From: Acidobacteriota bacterium
Lineage (GTDB): Bacteria; Acidobacteriota; Terriglobia; Acidiferrales; UBA7541
Assembly (NCBI GenBank): GCA_003223215.1
Contig: QHYH01000159.1
Span: 1 to 51,782 of the forward strand
Length of the DNA stretch: 51,782 nucleotides
Direction: 5' to 3'
Shown here: in pieces, positions 24,345 through 32,442 of the stretch
Numbering within the stretch: the first letter of the stretch is position 1
How the letters are laid out: every line of letters begins with the position of its first letter
Notes under the pieces: model-generated
Told to the model about the DNA's origin: nothing
The model's input: only the letters and a program-made list of their open reading frames with translations
Database searches by the model: none
Translations under genes and position numbers: made by a program

Positions 24345-27300
24345 TTAAAAATTAAGCTTTAGGCCGAGCTGGATGACCCGGTTCGGTTCGCCAATGGCGA
24401 TCACCGTTGCCGAAGACGGCAGCGAAGCCGAGACGCAGCAAGTCCGGGCGAAGATACTGCTTTGAACGCTGGGCGACCCGGACGTCGCGTTGCGGGGATT
24501 TTCCCAGTTTGTGTGGTTTAAAACGTTGAAGAACTCCGCCCGAAACTGCAGTTTGAAGCGTTCCGTCAGGCCAAAGTCTTTCAATAGTCCCGAATCCAGG
24601 TTCCAGAAATTGGGCCCTTGTACGATGTTGCGACCATTGCCATTCTGTCCCGGCGGCGGAATGCAGAAGAACGTCTGAGTGCTAGTAACGTTGACGCAGT
24701 TGAAATTGGGGTCGGTGGGGTTGGTGATGAGTTGTCCCACGTTGTACATTACCGGGCCTTCCACTCCATTCACAAACTGCACGTGGCCCTTGTCCAGCGG
24801 CCCCCTTACCTGCGCGAAGCTAACATGCGCTCCATTGGTCGTCAGCGAACCGCTCGTGATGCTGTACGGTTCCCCGCTCTGGTATGCGAAGATGCCGGTG
24901 TACGACCAACCCCCGATAATCTGATTCGCCCAGCCCGGCGCGGACGAAGCGAGTTTCTTGCCCTTGCCGATGGGTAATTCGTAAAGCAGATTGGTCAAAA
25001 GTACGTGCGTATTGTTGAAGTCCGAGAGCGCCCGATCCAAGCGCCAGTTATGGATGTCCGTCGGCGTGCGGCTATTCGTCGTGCTCAGGCCACCGCCGGT
25101 GGCTGCACCGGTCGGGTCGATAGACATGTCGTCAATGGACTTGCTGAAAGTGTAGGAGAAGGACAGGTCCAGCCCTTGCTCGAAGCGCCGCCGGGCGGCG
25201 ATGAACAAACCGTGGTAGTAAGAATCACCACCAGAATCCTGGAAGAAGATTTGGCCGAACTGAGGATTGGGGCGGAAGAAATTCCTCGGGAGCGCGCTGT
25301 TCGCCGCGCTGTTCGGATCCCAAAAGGTACCAGCGCCAGTCAGGCTGTCCACAAAATTGGCAAAATTCCCGATGTTGAATGTGTCGAAGTCGGATGCTCT
25401 ATTGTTCAGGTTGGAGTTGGCAACTCCCGCAGTGCTGCCCGTTAATTGGAGAAGTAATGCCGGCGTTTGACCGGTCACGCCAACAGGGCAGGCGGTTCCG
25501 TCCGCTCTGCAACCAAGCTGCCGGTTGCCCATGGCGATTTTGAACGAATCGAGGAAGCCAGCTCCGTTAACGGAAACCTGGTTCAGATCGTAGGCTCTAT
25601 AAAGGTGTGTCCCGCGCTTCCCGATGTAGCCGATTTCCGCCACGAAATGCCTCGGAAGCTCGCGCTGAATCGTCAAATCCCATTCGTGAACGGAGGGATT
25701 CTTGATGTTCGGATCGAAGGCACCAACAGCCGGAGCGCCGCCTGCAGCCTGTTGCGCGGGCGTCACTGCCACAGAAGGTGTAATGGCTGGAGTCGGAACA
25801 GCGGTGGGAAACCCCGTGGAGATTCGGCTGCTGTTCCCGGTGGCGGTAATCCCATTTGGGAGCACACAGCCTGAGGTCGTGGTTGCGGCTCCAGACGAGT
25901 TAATCGTCGTTATGCAGTTCAGCAAAAAGCCTGGCATTTTGCCGGCCATTGCTGTTACCTGAAATGTAGAGAGTGTGTCAAAGAGCCAAGAATATCCGGC
26001 GCGCACCGAGGTTTTATCGTCGGGCGACCACGCTATCCCTATGCGCGGGCCAACCGCGCCGATGTTGTTATTCTGGAACCAGCGGTCAGCTTTCATATAG
26101 GTTACGGCGCCCTGTGAACCGTCAGGGAAGACATTAGGGACGAGAGATTGCTTGGCGTCGTAAGGAGCGGGATTGTATTCCCACCGCACGCCCAAGTTAA
26201 GGGTAAGATTCGGCCGCAACTTCCATTCATCCTGCACGTAGGAGTCATACTGGTGTGCGCGCGTGTAGACAGTCGCGAAATTCGTGCTGCCATAGGTATT
26301 GCTGGCGAAGTTGGCCAAGAACGCCTGCTGGATACGGCTGGGGATGCCAGCCAATTCGTCGATGGCTTGCTGTAGCCGATTGATGTCCGTTGAATTCGCG
26401 CATGTCGGGCAAGTGGCGGCATTGCCCGCCGCCGGAATGTTATTGAATCCTGCCAAACGGTTGCTGCGATTGAACCGGATGATCGGCGTAACAACGCTGC
26501 TGCCGAAGAACCCGCGGCTGTCATTGTGTATGTAGAATCGGAAGTTGATTCCCGCCCGAAGTGTGTGCGCCCCGTGAACCCACGTGATGTTGTCCACGAG
26601 CTGTGGCGTGGTGATCGCACGTTGTGTGTGTGGCGACAGGCAGTACGGCCCGTCGACGTTCAGCGTCGATCCCAGCACACAGTCGTCAGCCCAGATGGGA
26701 ACCTTCTGTGGATTCGGAAAGTTGGGATTGGACTCTCCGAAGGTGAATTGAAACGCGAAGCGGTTGAAACCGGCCGTGAATTCGTTCACCAGCGTCGGCG
26801 AAAAATTATGTCGGTAGCTGATTGCCAGATTCTTCCCAAGCCGGTTCACTTCACCCAGTGGTGGAAATCCGGGGTACACCTGGGGCCGTGCGTTGAGGAA
26901 GTCACCTTGCTTGGTATCGAAAGTATTTTGCAGCCACCGGACAAAGACGCTGTCATTGGGACCAAACGTGTGATCCACTCGCACATAGTAGTTGGGCCCT
27001 TTGAATTGGGAAGGCGGGTTCCAGTTGAATCCGGCTTGATTGAGTCCGTCACCCAGGCTGAAAGCGTTGGCAGCCGGAAAGCTGTTCATCAGCGCCAGCA
27101 CCGCCGGATCTCCGCCGATTCCTTGCGGGTCGTTGGCGAACATATTGTAGCTGTCCACGCAGTTGCCCACGATCGTCGAGCCATTGCACACCGGAACGCC
27201 GGGCTTCAGATTGCCATTGGTGTCTACCAGGAGTGGTGAATTGCGTGTGACCGTTGAGCCGCCCACGTTGATTGATCCGCGCACGAACCGGAAAATCCCC

Positions 27301-28298
27301 GATCGCGCCAGCGACGTGTAGACCGTCGGCGCTCCGAAGCCCGCTATGCCTACGTTGGTGGCCGAGACTGGCTCCGTCTGGTTGATTTGGTTATTCTGAA
27401 AGCTGCCGAAGAAAAACGTTTTGTTCTTGATGATCGGGCCGCCCACCGCAAAACCATATTCGTTGAGCTTCAGCTCCGGGCGCTTTTTCCCCTCGTAATT
27501 GCTGAACCACTCGTTTGCGTTGTAGTCCGTATTCCGATTGAAATAAAACGCTGACCCGTGGAGAGAGTTGGTGCCGGGCTTGGTAGCCACGATCACGTTT
27601 GCGCCGCTGTTCCGTCCTTGTTCAGCCGTGGCGCCCAGCGTGACAGTTCGGAACTCCTCCACATTATCGGGATTCAGCCGCTGAATATTCCCTTGTGGGT
27701 TCGGCACCGTCGACTCATTGGCGTCAATGCCGTCAATCGTGACGTTATGCGAGCGGTCACGAGAGCCAAATACGTGTGTACCGGAGCCTGCGCCATTGGT
27801 CGTGCGTTGTACCACGCCTGGCTCCAATGTCAGCAGCGCCAGCGGGTTGCGCCCGTTCAGCGGCAGGTCCTGTACCTGTTTCGTATCCATGATATCGCTC
27901 ACGGTGGCGTTGGACGTTTCCAGGCGCTGATAGTTCGATTCCACTACTTCCACGGACTGCCCGACGGTCCCCAATTTCAAGGTCACGTCCACAACCAGCG
28001 GTGTACCAACCGTCAGTATGTTGTGAATGCTGCTAAAGGTTTGGAACCCGGTAAGCGATACGGTGATGCTGTAACTTCCCGGAGTCAGCGATGCGAAGGA
28101 ATAATTGCCGGAACTTGTCGTGTTTTGACTGAACACTACGCCCGTTTCTTCGTTCTTTGCTTCGACTTTGGCGTTAGCTACGACAGCTCCGGATGCATCT
28201 ATTACAGCCCCAGTAATCGACGACGTACTGACTTGTGCGGAAAGGGAAAAGACACCCGAGAGCAACCCCAACAGAATTAAGACGGCATACTTCCTCAT
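24345..28298 (-). CDS. Oar-type TonB-dependent receptor (about 1317 aa)
   Basis: The start is set at ATG 28298, where a signal peptide begins (MRKYAVLILLGLLSGVFSLS); the frame is open 27 codons further upstream. A carboxypeptidase-regulatory-like domain (SSITGAVIDASGAVVANAKV) follows, then a plug with QVQDLPLNGRNPLALLTLEP near 155 and SGANVIVATKPGTNSLHGSA near 245, and a very long barrel ending NRVIQLGLKLNF. Features such as the PIIKNKTFFFGSF motif are those of acidobacterial Oar-like receptors. It is the largest of the three. A poly-G run lies between the start and the usual SD position, so translation initiation may be unusual. Confidence 0.92.
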   Translation of the reverse strand: MRKYAVLILLGLLSGVFSLSAQVSTSSITGAVIDASGAVVANAKVEAKNEETGVVFSQNTTSSGNYSFASLTPGSYSITVSLTGFQTFSSIHNILTVGTPLVVDVTLKLGTVGQSVEVVESNYQRLETSNATVSDIMDTKQVQDLPLNGRNPLALLTLEPGVVQRTTNGAGSGTHVFGSRDRSHNVTIDGIDANESTVPNPQGNIQRLNPDNVEEFRTVTLGATAEQGRNSGANVIVATKPGTNSLHGSAFYFNRNTDYNANEWFSNYEGKKRPELKLNEYGFAVGGPIIKNKTFFFGSFQNNQINQTEPVSATNVGIAGFGAPTVYTSLARSGIFRFVRGSINVGGSTVTRNSPLLVDTNGNLKPGVPVCNGSTIVGNCVDSYNMFANDPQGIGGDPAVLALMNSFPAANAFSLGDGLNQAGFNWNPPSQFKGPNYYVRVDHTFGPNDSVFVRWLQNTFDTKQGDFLNARPQVYPGFPPLGEVNRLGKNLAISYRHNFSPTLVNEFTAGFNRFAFQFTFGESNPNFPNPQKVPIWADDCVLGSTLNVDGPYCLSPHTQRAITTPQLVDNITWVHGAHTLRAGINFRFYIHNDSRGFFGSSVVTPIIRFNRSNRLAGFNNIPAAGNAATCPTCANSTDINRLQQAIDELAGIPSRIQQAFLANFASNTYGSTNFATVYTRAHQYDSYVQDEWKLRPNLTLNLGVRWEYNPAPYDAKQSLVPNVFPDGSQGAVTYMKADRWFQNNNIGAVGPRIGIAWSPDDKTSVRAGYSWLFDTLSTFQVTAMAGKMPGFLLNCITTINSSGAATTTSGCVLPNGITATGNSSRISTGFPTAVPTPAITPSVAVTPAQQAAGGAPAVGAFDPNIKNPSVHEWDLTIQRELPRHFVAEIGYIGKRGTHLYRAYDLNQVSVNGAGFLDSFKIAMGNRQLGCRADGTACPVGVTGQTPALLLQLTGSTAGVANSNLNNRASDFDTFNIGNFANFVDSLTGAGTFWDPNSAANSALPRNFFRPNPQFGQIFFQDSGGDSYYHGLFIAARRRFEQGLDLSFSYTFSKSIDDMSIDPTGAATGGGLSTTNSRTPTDIHNWRLDRALSDFNNTHVLLTNLLYELPIGKGKKLASSAPGWANQIIGGWSYTGIFAYQSGEPYSITSGSLTTNGAHVSFAQVRGPLDKGHVQFVNGVEGPVMYNVGQLITNPTDPNFNCVNVTSTQTFFCIPPPGQNGNGRNIVQGPNFWNLDSGLLKDFGLTERFKLQFRAEFFNVLNHTNWENPRNATSGSPSVQSSIFARTCCVSASLPSSATVIAIGEPNRVIQLGLKLNF

Positions 28299-28379
28299 CA
28301 CGGAACACCCCCCCATCAATGTTTCGCAGCTTGTGGAAAGGTAAAGTAGGCACAACCGAATTGCAACTGAACGCGGCAA

Positions 28380-28832
28380 GCTGCGAGAACTCTCGCTTTT
28401 TTACTCCGCGAAATCGATTTCGTCAACACCAGGATTCAGGGGTCGCTTGTCTTGACGACAACTTTCAATGGTCGGATGGAAGCTGTGAAGAACGCCCGAT
28501 AAACGTCACGCGTTTCGGAGTTTGCTGACCATCGCGCGAGGCAATATATATGAACGCCGTATGGGTTTGGAAACACGGTGCCTGACTTTTACGGAGGGGC
28601 ATAGAAGCGGCGTTCGTGCCCAGCACATTGCGGGCGTATCGTCGGCTACCCTTACCTAATCGCGTTACATCAGAGTTGCCCGTCATCCCCCAGAATTGGT
28701 CGCAACCGTTAGTGGAACGTATAACTTCCCAGAACCAAACCTGTCCCTGGCGAATTGGTACGGTGTCAAGGTTCAACGCAATGTAACATTGTTACACCGA
28801 AGCAAGACAACAATTCGCCAGCCAGAGGTGCG
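28380..28832. other. Intergenic with promoter-like and operator-like elements
   Basis: This carries the upstream region of the large receptor. GCGAGAACTCTCGC followed by six T (28382-28401) could be a small plus-strand terminator. The near-perfect palindrome TGTAACATTGTTACA lies at 28782-28796. No gene is evident. Confidence 0.4.
28782..28796. promoter_or_regulatory. Palindromic operator candidate TGTAACA-T-TGTTACA
   Basis: Seven-base arms with a one-base spacer, perfectly complementary. It lies 37 bases before the integrase-tail frame and about 480 bases upstream of the large receptor gene. It may be a regulator site or a recombinase arm site; which is unknown. Confidence 0.4.
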
Positions 28833-28982
28833 ATGAAGATCACGGGGCATCACACTGATTCGGTGTTCCGCCGCTACGCGATCGTCGACGAAGAACAGAA
28901 GCGGCAGGCGCTGGCAAAAACGCAGCAGCACCTTGCCGCTTCAGCGGACCGCAAGGTGGTTCGGATGGGAGAACGAAAGTGA
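28833..28982 (+). pseudogene. C-terminal fragment of a tyrosine recombinase (phage-type integrase)
   Basis: The 49-codon frame begins MKITGHHTDSVFRRYAIVDE, which contains the end of the HxxR..GH block and the catalytic Tyr (RRYAIVDE) of phage-type integrases. A basic tail (AASADRKVVRMGERK) follows. Everything upstream of the GH motif, including the catalytic Arg and Lys, is gone. It reads toward the 3' end of the tRNA-Arg 70 bases away, the usual position of an island integrase at its attachment site. The plus-strand orientation opposes the tRNA. Confidence 0.75.
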
Positions 28983-29051
28983 GAACACGGACAATTTACG
29001 GACAATCGAGCCATTCACGGACAACGCATGCGGTGTAAGTGCTTGAAAAGA

Positions 29052-29128
29052 TGGTGCGCCCTGGGTGATTCGAACACCCGACCTTCTGGTTCGTAGCCAG
29101 ACGCTCTATCCAGCTGAGCTAAGGGCGC
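29052..29128 (-). tRNA. tRNA-Arg(ACG), intact, CCA encoded
   Basis: The full cloverleaf can be drawn: acceptor GCGCCCT/AGGGCGC, D-arm GCTC-AGCTGGATA-GAGC, anticodon arm TCTGG-CTACGAA-CCAGA, variable AGGTC, T-arm GGGTG-TTCGAAT-CACCC, discriminator A and CCA. Anticodon ACG is normally edited to ICG by TadA, which is encoded at 46958. The T-arm differs from that of the displaced halves at 9.7 and 14.8 kb, suggesting that the present 3' half was supplied by an integrating element. Confidence 0.95.
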
Positions 29129-29266
29129 ACGGTTGATTCTAAAGAACTTACTGGAATTCCGGTTGTCCGCTTTTGCATACTCTTTGCATAATCGCAAAAC
29201 GTTGGCGCTAGGTTTGCCGCTTCTTGCGCTGTTTGGGATGTGGCGGAACGCAGCATTCTTAGCCTC

Positions 29267-29440
29267 TTAGTTTGGATGGCCGAAACTGCTCTCATTATCA
29301 AACAAGCTGGAAATTTTGTCCATCTCGCGAATCGCGGCGGCATGGACGAACTTGATATAATGCGCGGTGGTTGTCGCGAGGTTCGCGTGGCGCAGCATGG
29401 CTTTCGCGGCCATCGGGCTGCCCACGTCCGCAAGGGCACT
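29267..29440 (-). pseudogene. Tyrosine recombinase C-terminal fragment
   Basis: The minus frame reads MAAKAMLRHANLATTTAHYI, then KFVHAAAIREMDKISSLFDN. LRHANLATTTAHY is the HxxR-to-Tyr box of tyrosine recombinases (His, nearby helix, catalytic Tyr). The N-terminal three quarters are missing; upstream of about 29445 the sequence belongs to another gene remnant. It lies on the 5' side of tRNA-Arg(ACG), so a second integrase once entered from this side. Confidence 0.7.
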
Positions 29441-29700
29441 AATCTCCAGTCTCCTTGAATTTGCGAAACGAGAAGAACACGACCAGGTCGCCATGCGGAA
29501 GTCTGTTGCGAACGTCTTGCCGGCAGATTCCCCACGAGAGCGGGCCGCCAAACTTGCGCGGCATAGAACGAAGGGTCATCTCCGTTGTCATGGGGCCAGC
29601 CCTGCGCTTTCACGACCTTCCTGAACGCAGCGATAGTCGAGCCACAACGAGACATCGATGAGTCATCTGATGTGGCGTGGAATGGAGCGCAGTAAATCTT
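29439..29700 (-). pseudogene. Remnant of an unknown protein, one frameshift
   Basis: One frame gives KAQGWPHDNGDDPSFYAA. One base later the sense continues as RKFGGPLSWGICRQDVRNRL then PHGDLVVFFSF to a stop at 29439. The two parts clearly belong together, with a frameshift near 29560. The GGPxxWGxCRxDVRxxxxxGDLVVFFSF pattern is reminiscent of nucleotide-modification-associated (Nmad-type) proteins, but I am not certain. The 5' end is undefined. It abuts the integrase fragment. Confidence 0.45.
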
Positions 29701-29893
29701 CGTCGTTAGCAAGCGGCAGTTCTTCCCGCGCGGGCTCTTACTCCCTGCTACGGGATACGTAGTTCAGTGCTCAACCTTGTGGTTGGCCTTCCAGTCTCTT
29801 GAAGCGAGAACTCCGGCAGCTTGCTCTTCGGCAAAGACAAAAAGGTGTTACGGTCTGCACCGTGATTGCACAGGGAAAAGAAGGGGTAGCCAT

Positions 29894-31039
29894 TCATTTT
29901 TGGTTAGGTTTTTCTTCAAGTTGCCACGGCTTGCGGAATCCCCAGATGAGTCTCGCCACCGCAACGCCGATTAGAAGGACGTAGAGTCCCATTGTCATGT
30001 AGTCCATCAGCAGCGGAGCTTTCGGTGCAGCTGCCGCCAACGGCGCTCGGATCGCCCATATAGCTAGAAAATACGCGAACTCGTTCAGTGTCAGCTGTTT
30101 TGGGTCCGCACTCTTGGCGACCACCAGAATCCAAGCGACCGCAAGAATACCAAAGAACACGGCGAAAAACTTTGGAAACATTGGACGTTCTAATACCAGG
30201 AGAATGCGGCCATCCTTCCAAAAGTCAGGCCTGTAGAGTCGAGCGAATTCCTTGGGGTCTTGTTGAAAGTACTTGCCCCAGTATTCCAGGTCGTTTGCTT
30301 TTATGTTTCTGACCATGAGATTGGGTATTTTGGGCAAAACCGTGTAACGGTCGTCCGGAATCCTGAAATACTGCTTCCAGTCGGGTGATGCGACAATCAT
30401 GAGTTTGATTTGAGCGGCAAGGACATATTTGTCAAATGGATAAAGCCATGGGTCTCCCAAGAGTGGAACGTCCGCCATAGTAGACTTGGGAACGGATTCG
30501 GAAAAGGAAGCAGGAGGATGCCTTAATGGAACATTATTGGTCCACCCGCGTGGTGCGAAAACCCCGAGAGAGAATTCGTTCGTGGCGTCAGAAATCTCAA
30601 ACGGGCTAAAGAATACCTGAACGGGAGCGGAATAGTTCTTACGGATTTCGTGGGTCTCAGGGGATTCATCTATGAACGTAAACAGTGGCGCTCGAACTAG
30701 CATGCTCGGGTCTTTCCCCCATACGTATCGAAGGTCGGCTCGCAAGCGAGCCGTCTGGTATGTTTCATCGATAGATTCGAGCACCACCCTGTAGTACTTC
30801 ACATAAGCGGTAACTTGTCCAGGCGCAGGGATTTCTGTACCCAAGAACCATTGGGTCTGATCCTGGTCCATCTGAGGTTCACGGTGACCCAAGTACACGG
30901 CAACAAAGACGAAAGAGACGACGACCAGGAGAACGGCGATTGCTAGAATTTTTCGTCGATGGCCAAGAAGTCTCACGACAAGGCGGAGCTTGTCAGAAAT
31001 GACGTTCTCGATTTGCGTCCAGGAAGAAGCCGCGGGCAT
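29894..31039 (-). CDS. DUF4436-like membrane protein
   Basis: A 381-residue protein. A hydrophobic anchor lies near residue 30-50 (ILAIAVLLVVVSFVFVAVYL), followed by a periplasmic beta-rich domain of about 230 residues containing DPWLYPFDKYVLAAQI, a motif like the YPFDxY core of DUF4436 proteins. The C-terminus holds about three membrane segments (FFAVFFGILAVAWILVV, YFLAIWAIRAPLA, MTMGLYVLLIGVAVARLIW). The motif FWKDGRILLVLERPMFPKFF before them recurs in a broken copy at 48.2 kb. Role unknown. It is monocistronic, downstream of the MFS gene with a gap of 184 bases. Confidence 0.65.
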   Translation of the reverse strand: MPAASSWTQIENVISDKLRLVVRLLGHRRKILAIAVLLVVVSFVFVAVYLGHREPQMDQDQTQWFLGTEIPAPGQVTAYVKYYRVVLESIDETYQTARLRADLRYVWGKDPSMLVRAPLFTFIDESPETHEIRKNYSAPVQVFFSPFEISDATNEFSLGVFAPRGWTNNVPLRHPPASFSESVPKSTMADVPLLGDPWLYPFDKYVLAAQIKLMIVASPDWKQYFRIPDDRYTVLPKIPNLMVRNIKANDLEYWGKYFQQDPKEFARLYRPDFWKDGRILLVLERPMFPKFFAVFFGILAVAWILVVAKSADPKQLTLNEFAYFLAIWAIRAPLAAAAPKAPLLMDYMTMGLYVLLIGVAVARLIWGFRKPWQLEEKPNQK

Positions 31040-31223
31040 GAACGCATTGTATAGGGGAAAATGCTAGGCCCGTGGTCTAGGAACGCCTAGGTGCTTAATC
31101 AGACAAAGTGGGCCGCGGCTGTTTTTTCGGCCAGGACTGCTTGTTGTCCGCCGTCTTCTCAGCTTGCCGGACGTAACTCAAGGGCAAAAAAGGACCTGAG
31201 TGCGATTGCCTGACTTGGCTCGG

Positions 31224-32441
31224 TCAGCCCACTGCTGAGCCGCCTCGTCCGAAAACCACGCGATGTTCTTCCGGACCGAAACAAACGACAATTGCCCCGG
31301 CCACAAGCACGATCAGTGCGAACAGGCCCATAGCCCGCCCATAGCTCATGAAGTGAGCCATGCGCGCTTCGAAATACGCGCTGCCGGAAGCAATCAAGAC
31401 GCCCAGTTGGTAAGCGAAGCCAGGGAAAAACCCCCGTAGGGTATCAGGTGACAGCTCGTTAATGTGGGCTGGAATGACGCCCCAGGCACCCTGCACCATA
31501 AATTGCATCAGGAATCCTCCCGCCAGAATCAGCGGAAGATTGGGCGCGAACACCCAAATCGGAATCAGCAAGCAACCCAGAAGCAAAGCTGTCACCATCG
31601 CGAGGCGTCGCCCTCTGTAATCGGAAAAATATCCGAACGCTAGGCCGCCGCAGATCGCGCCAACCATGGCAAACGCGGTGACGTCCGAGGTGCGCTGCGG
31701 GCTGAAACCGTGCTGGTGCTGCAAGTAGGTGGGGTACATGTCTTGTGTGCCGTGAGAGATGAAGTTCACCATGGCCATCAGCACCACGAGATAGGCAAAG
31801 CGCTGCCAGTTTCCGAATATCGCTCGGCGGTAACTCGCCCAATCCGTGCGCGAACGGTGCCAAGCTTCGGGCTCTTTCACTTTTGCGCGGACAAAAAGCG
31901 TAAGCAGCGCCGGCAGTCCGCCGACAAAAAACAGCGGGCGCCACCCCCAGTGCGGATAAACAAGGCGGTACGCCCCGGCTGCGAGCAAGAATCCCAGCGC
32001 ATAGCCTTCCTGCAATAGCCCGGAAATGAGCCCCCGCCATCTCGCAGGGATCGACTCCATGGTGAGCGAAGCTCCCACGCCCCACTCGCCGCCCATGCCG
32101 ATGCCGTAGAGCAGGCGCAGGAAAAAGAAGGTTCGATAGTCCGGAGCAAGTCCGGACAAGACTTCTATGAGTGAGTAATACAGGATATTGATGACCAGCG
32201 GAATGCGGCGCCCATAGCGGTCCGCAAGCAAGCCGAATAGGATGGCCCCGATCCAGCGTGTGGCCAGACTCGCCGCAATAGTTAGCGTCATGGCCGGGAG
32301 CGTTTTGCCAAACTCCGCCGCGATGGGCGCCAAAACAAAGGTCAGAACAAAGAAGTCGAACGCATCGAAGGTCCAGCCGAGGAATCCGGCCAGGACTGCA
32401 TTGTGAGTGCCAGGGCGGACCGGTTCAACAGAATCCACCAT
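31224..32441 (-). CDS. MFS transporter (metabolite:H+ symporter / sialate-symporter-like)
   Basis: A 405-residue 12-helix carrier. GFLGWTFDAFDFFVLTFVLA is the conserved TM1 with paired acids of the NanT/JEN-like and aromatic-acid MFS groups. LLADRYGRRIPL between TM2 and TM3 is the MFS A-motif, and GYFSDYRGRRLAM repeats it in the second half. It begins one base after the stop of the symporter gene (TGAGATG), so the two are translationally coupled. A carboxylate or amino-acid-like substrate is likely; a role in import or export of products of the neighbouring D-amino-acid deacylase is inferred from context. Confidence 0.88.
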   Translation of the reverse strand: MVDSVEPVRPGTHNAVLAGFLGWTFDAFDFFVLTFVLAPIAAEFGKTLPAMTLTIAASLATRWIGAILFGLLADRYGRRIPLVINILYYSLIEVLSGLAPDYRTFFFLRLLYGIGMGGEWGVGASLTMESIPARWRGLISGLLQEGYALGFLLAAGAYRLVYPHWGWRPLFFVGGLPALLTLFVRAKVKEPEAWHRSRTDWASYRRAIFGNWQRFAYLVVLMAMVNFISHGTQDMYPTYLQHQHGFSPQRTSDVTAFAMVGAICGGLAFGYFSDYRGRRLAMVTALLLGCLLIPIWVFAPNLPLILAGGFLMQFMVQGAWGVIPAHINELSPDTLRGFFPGFAYQLGVLIASGSAYFEARMAHFMSYGRAMGLFALIVLVAGAIVVCFGPEEHRVVFGRGGSAVG

Positions 32442-32442
32442 C

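Noticed and set aside
26526-27239. A 237-residue plus-strand frame inside the large receptor gene
   Set aside because: It is antisense to an intact receptor with continuous domain order; no start signal or motif.
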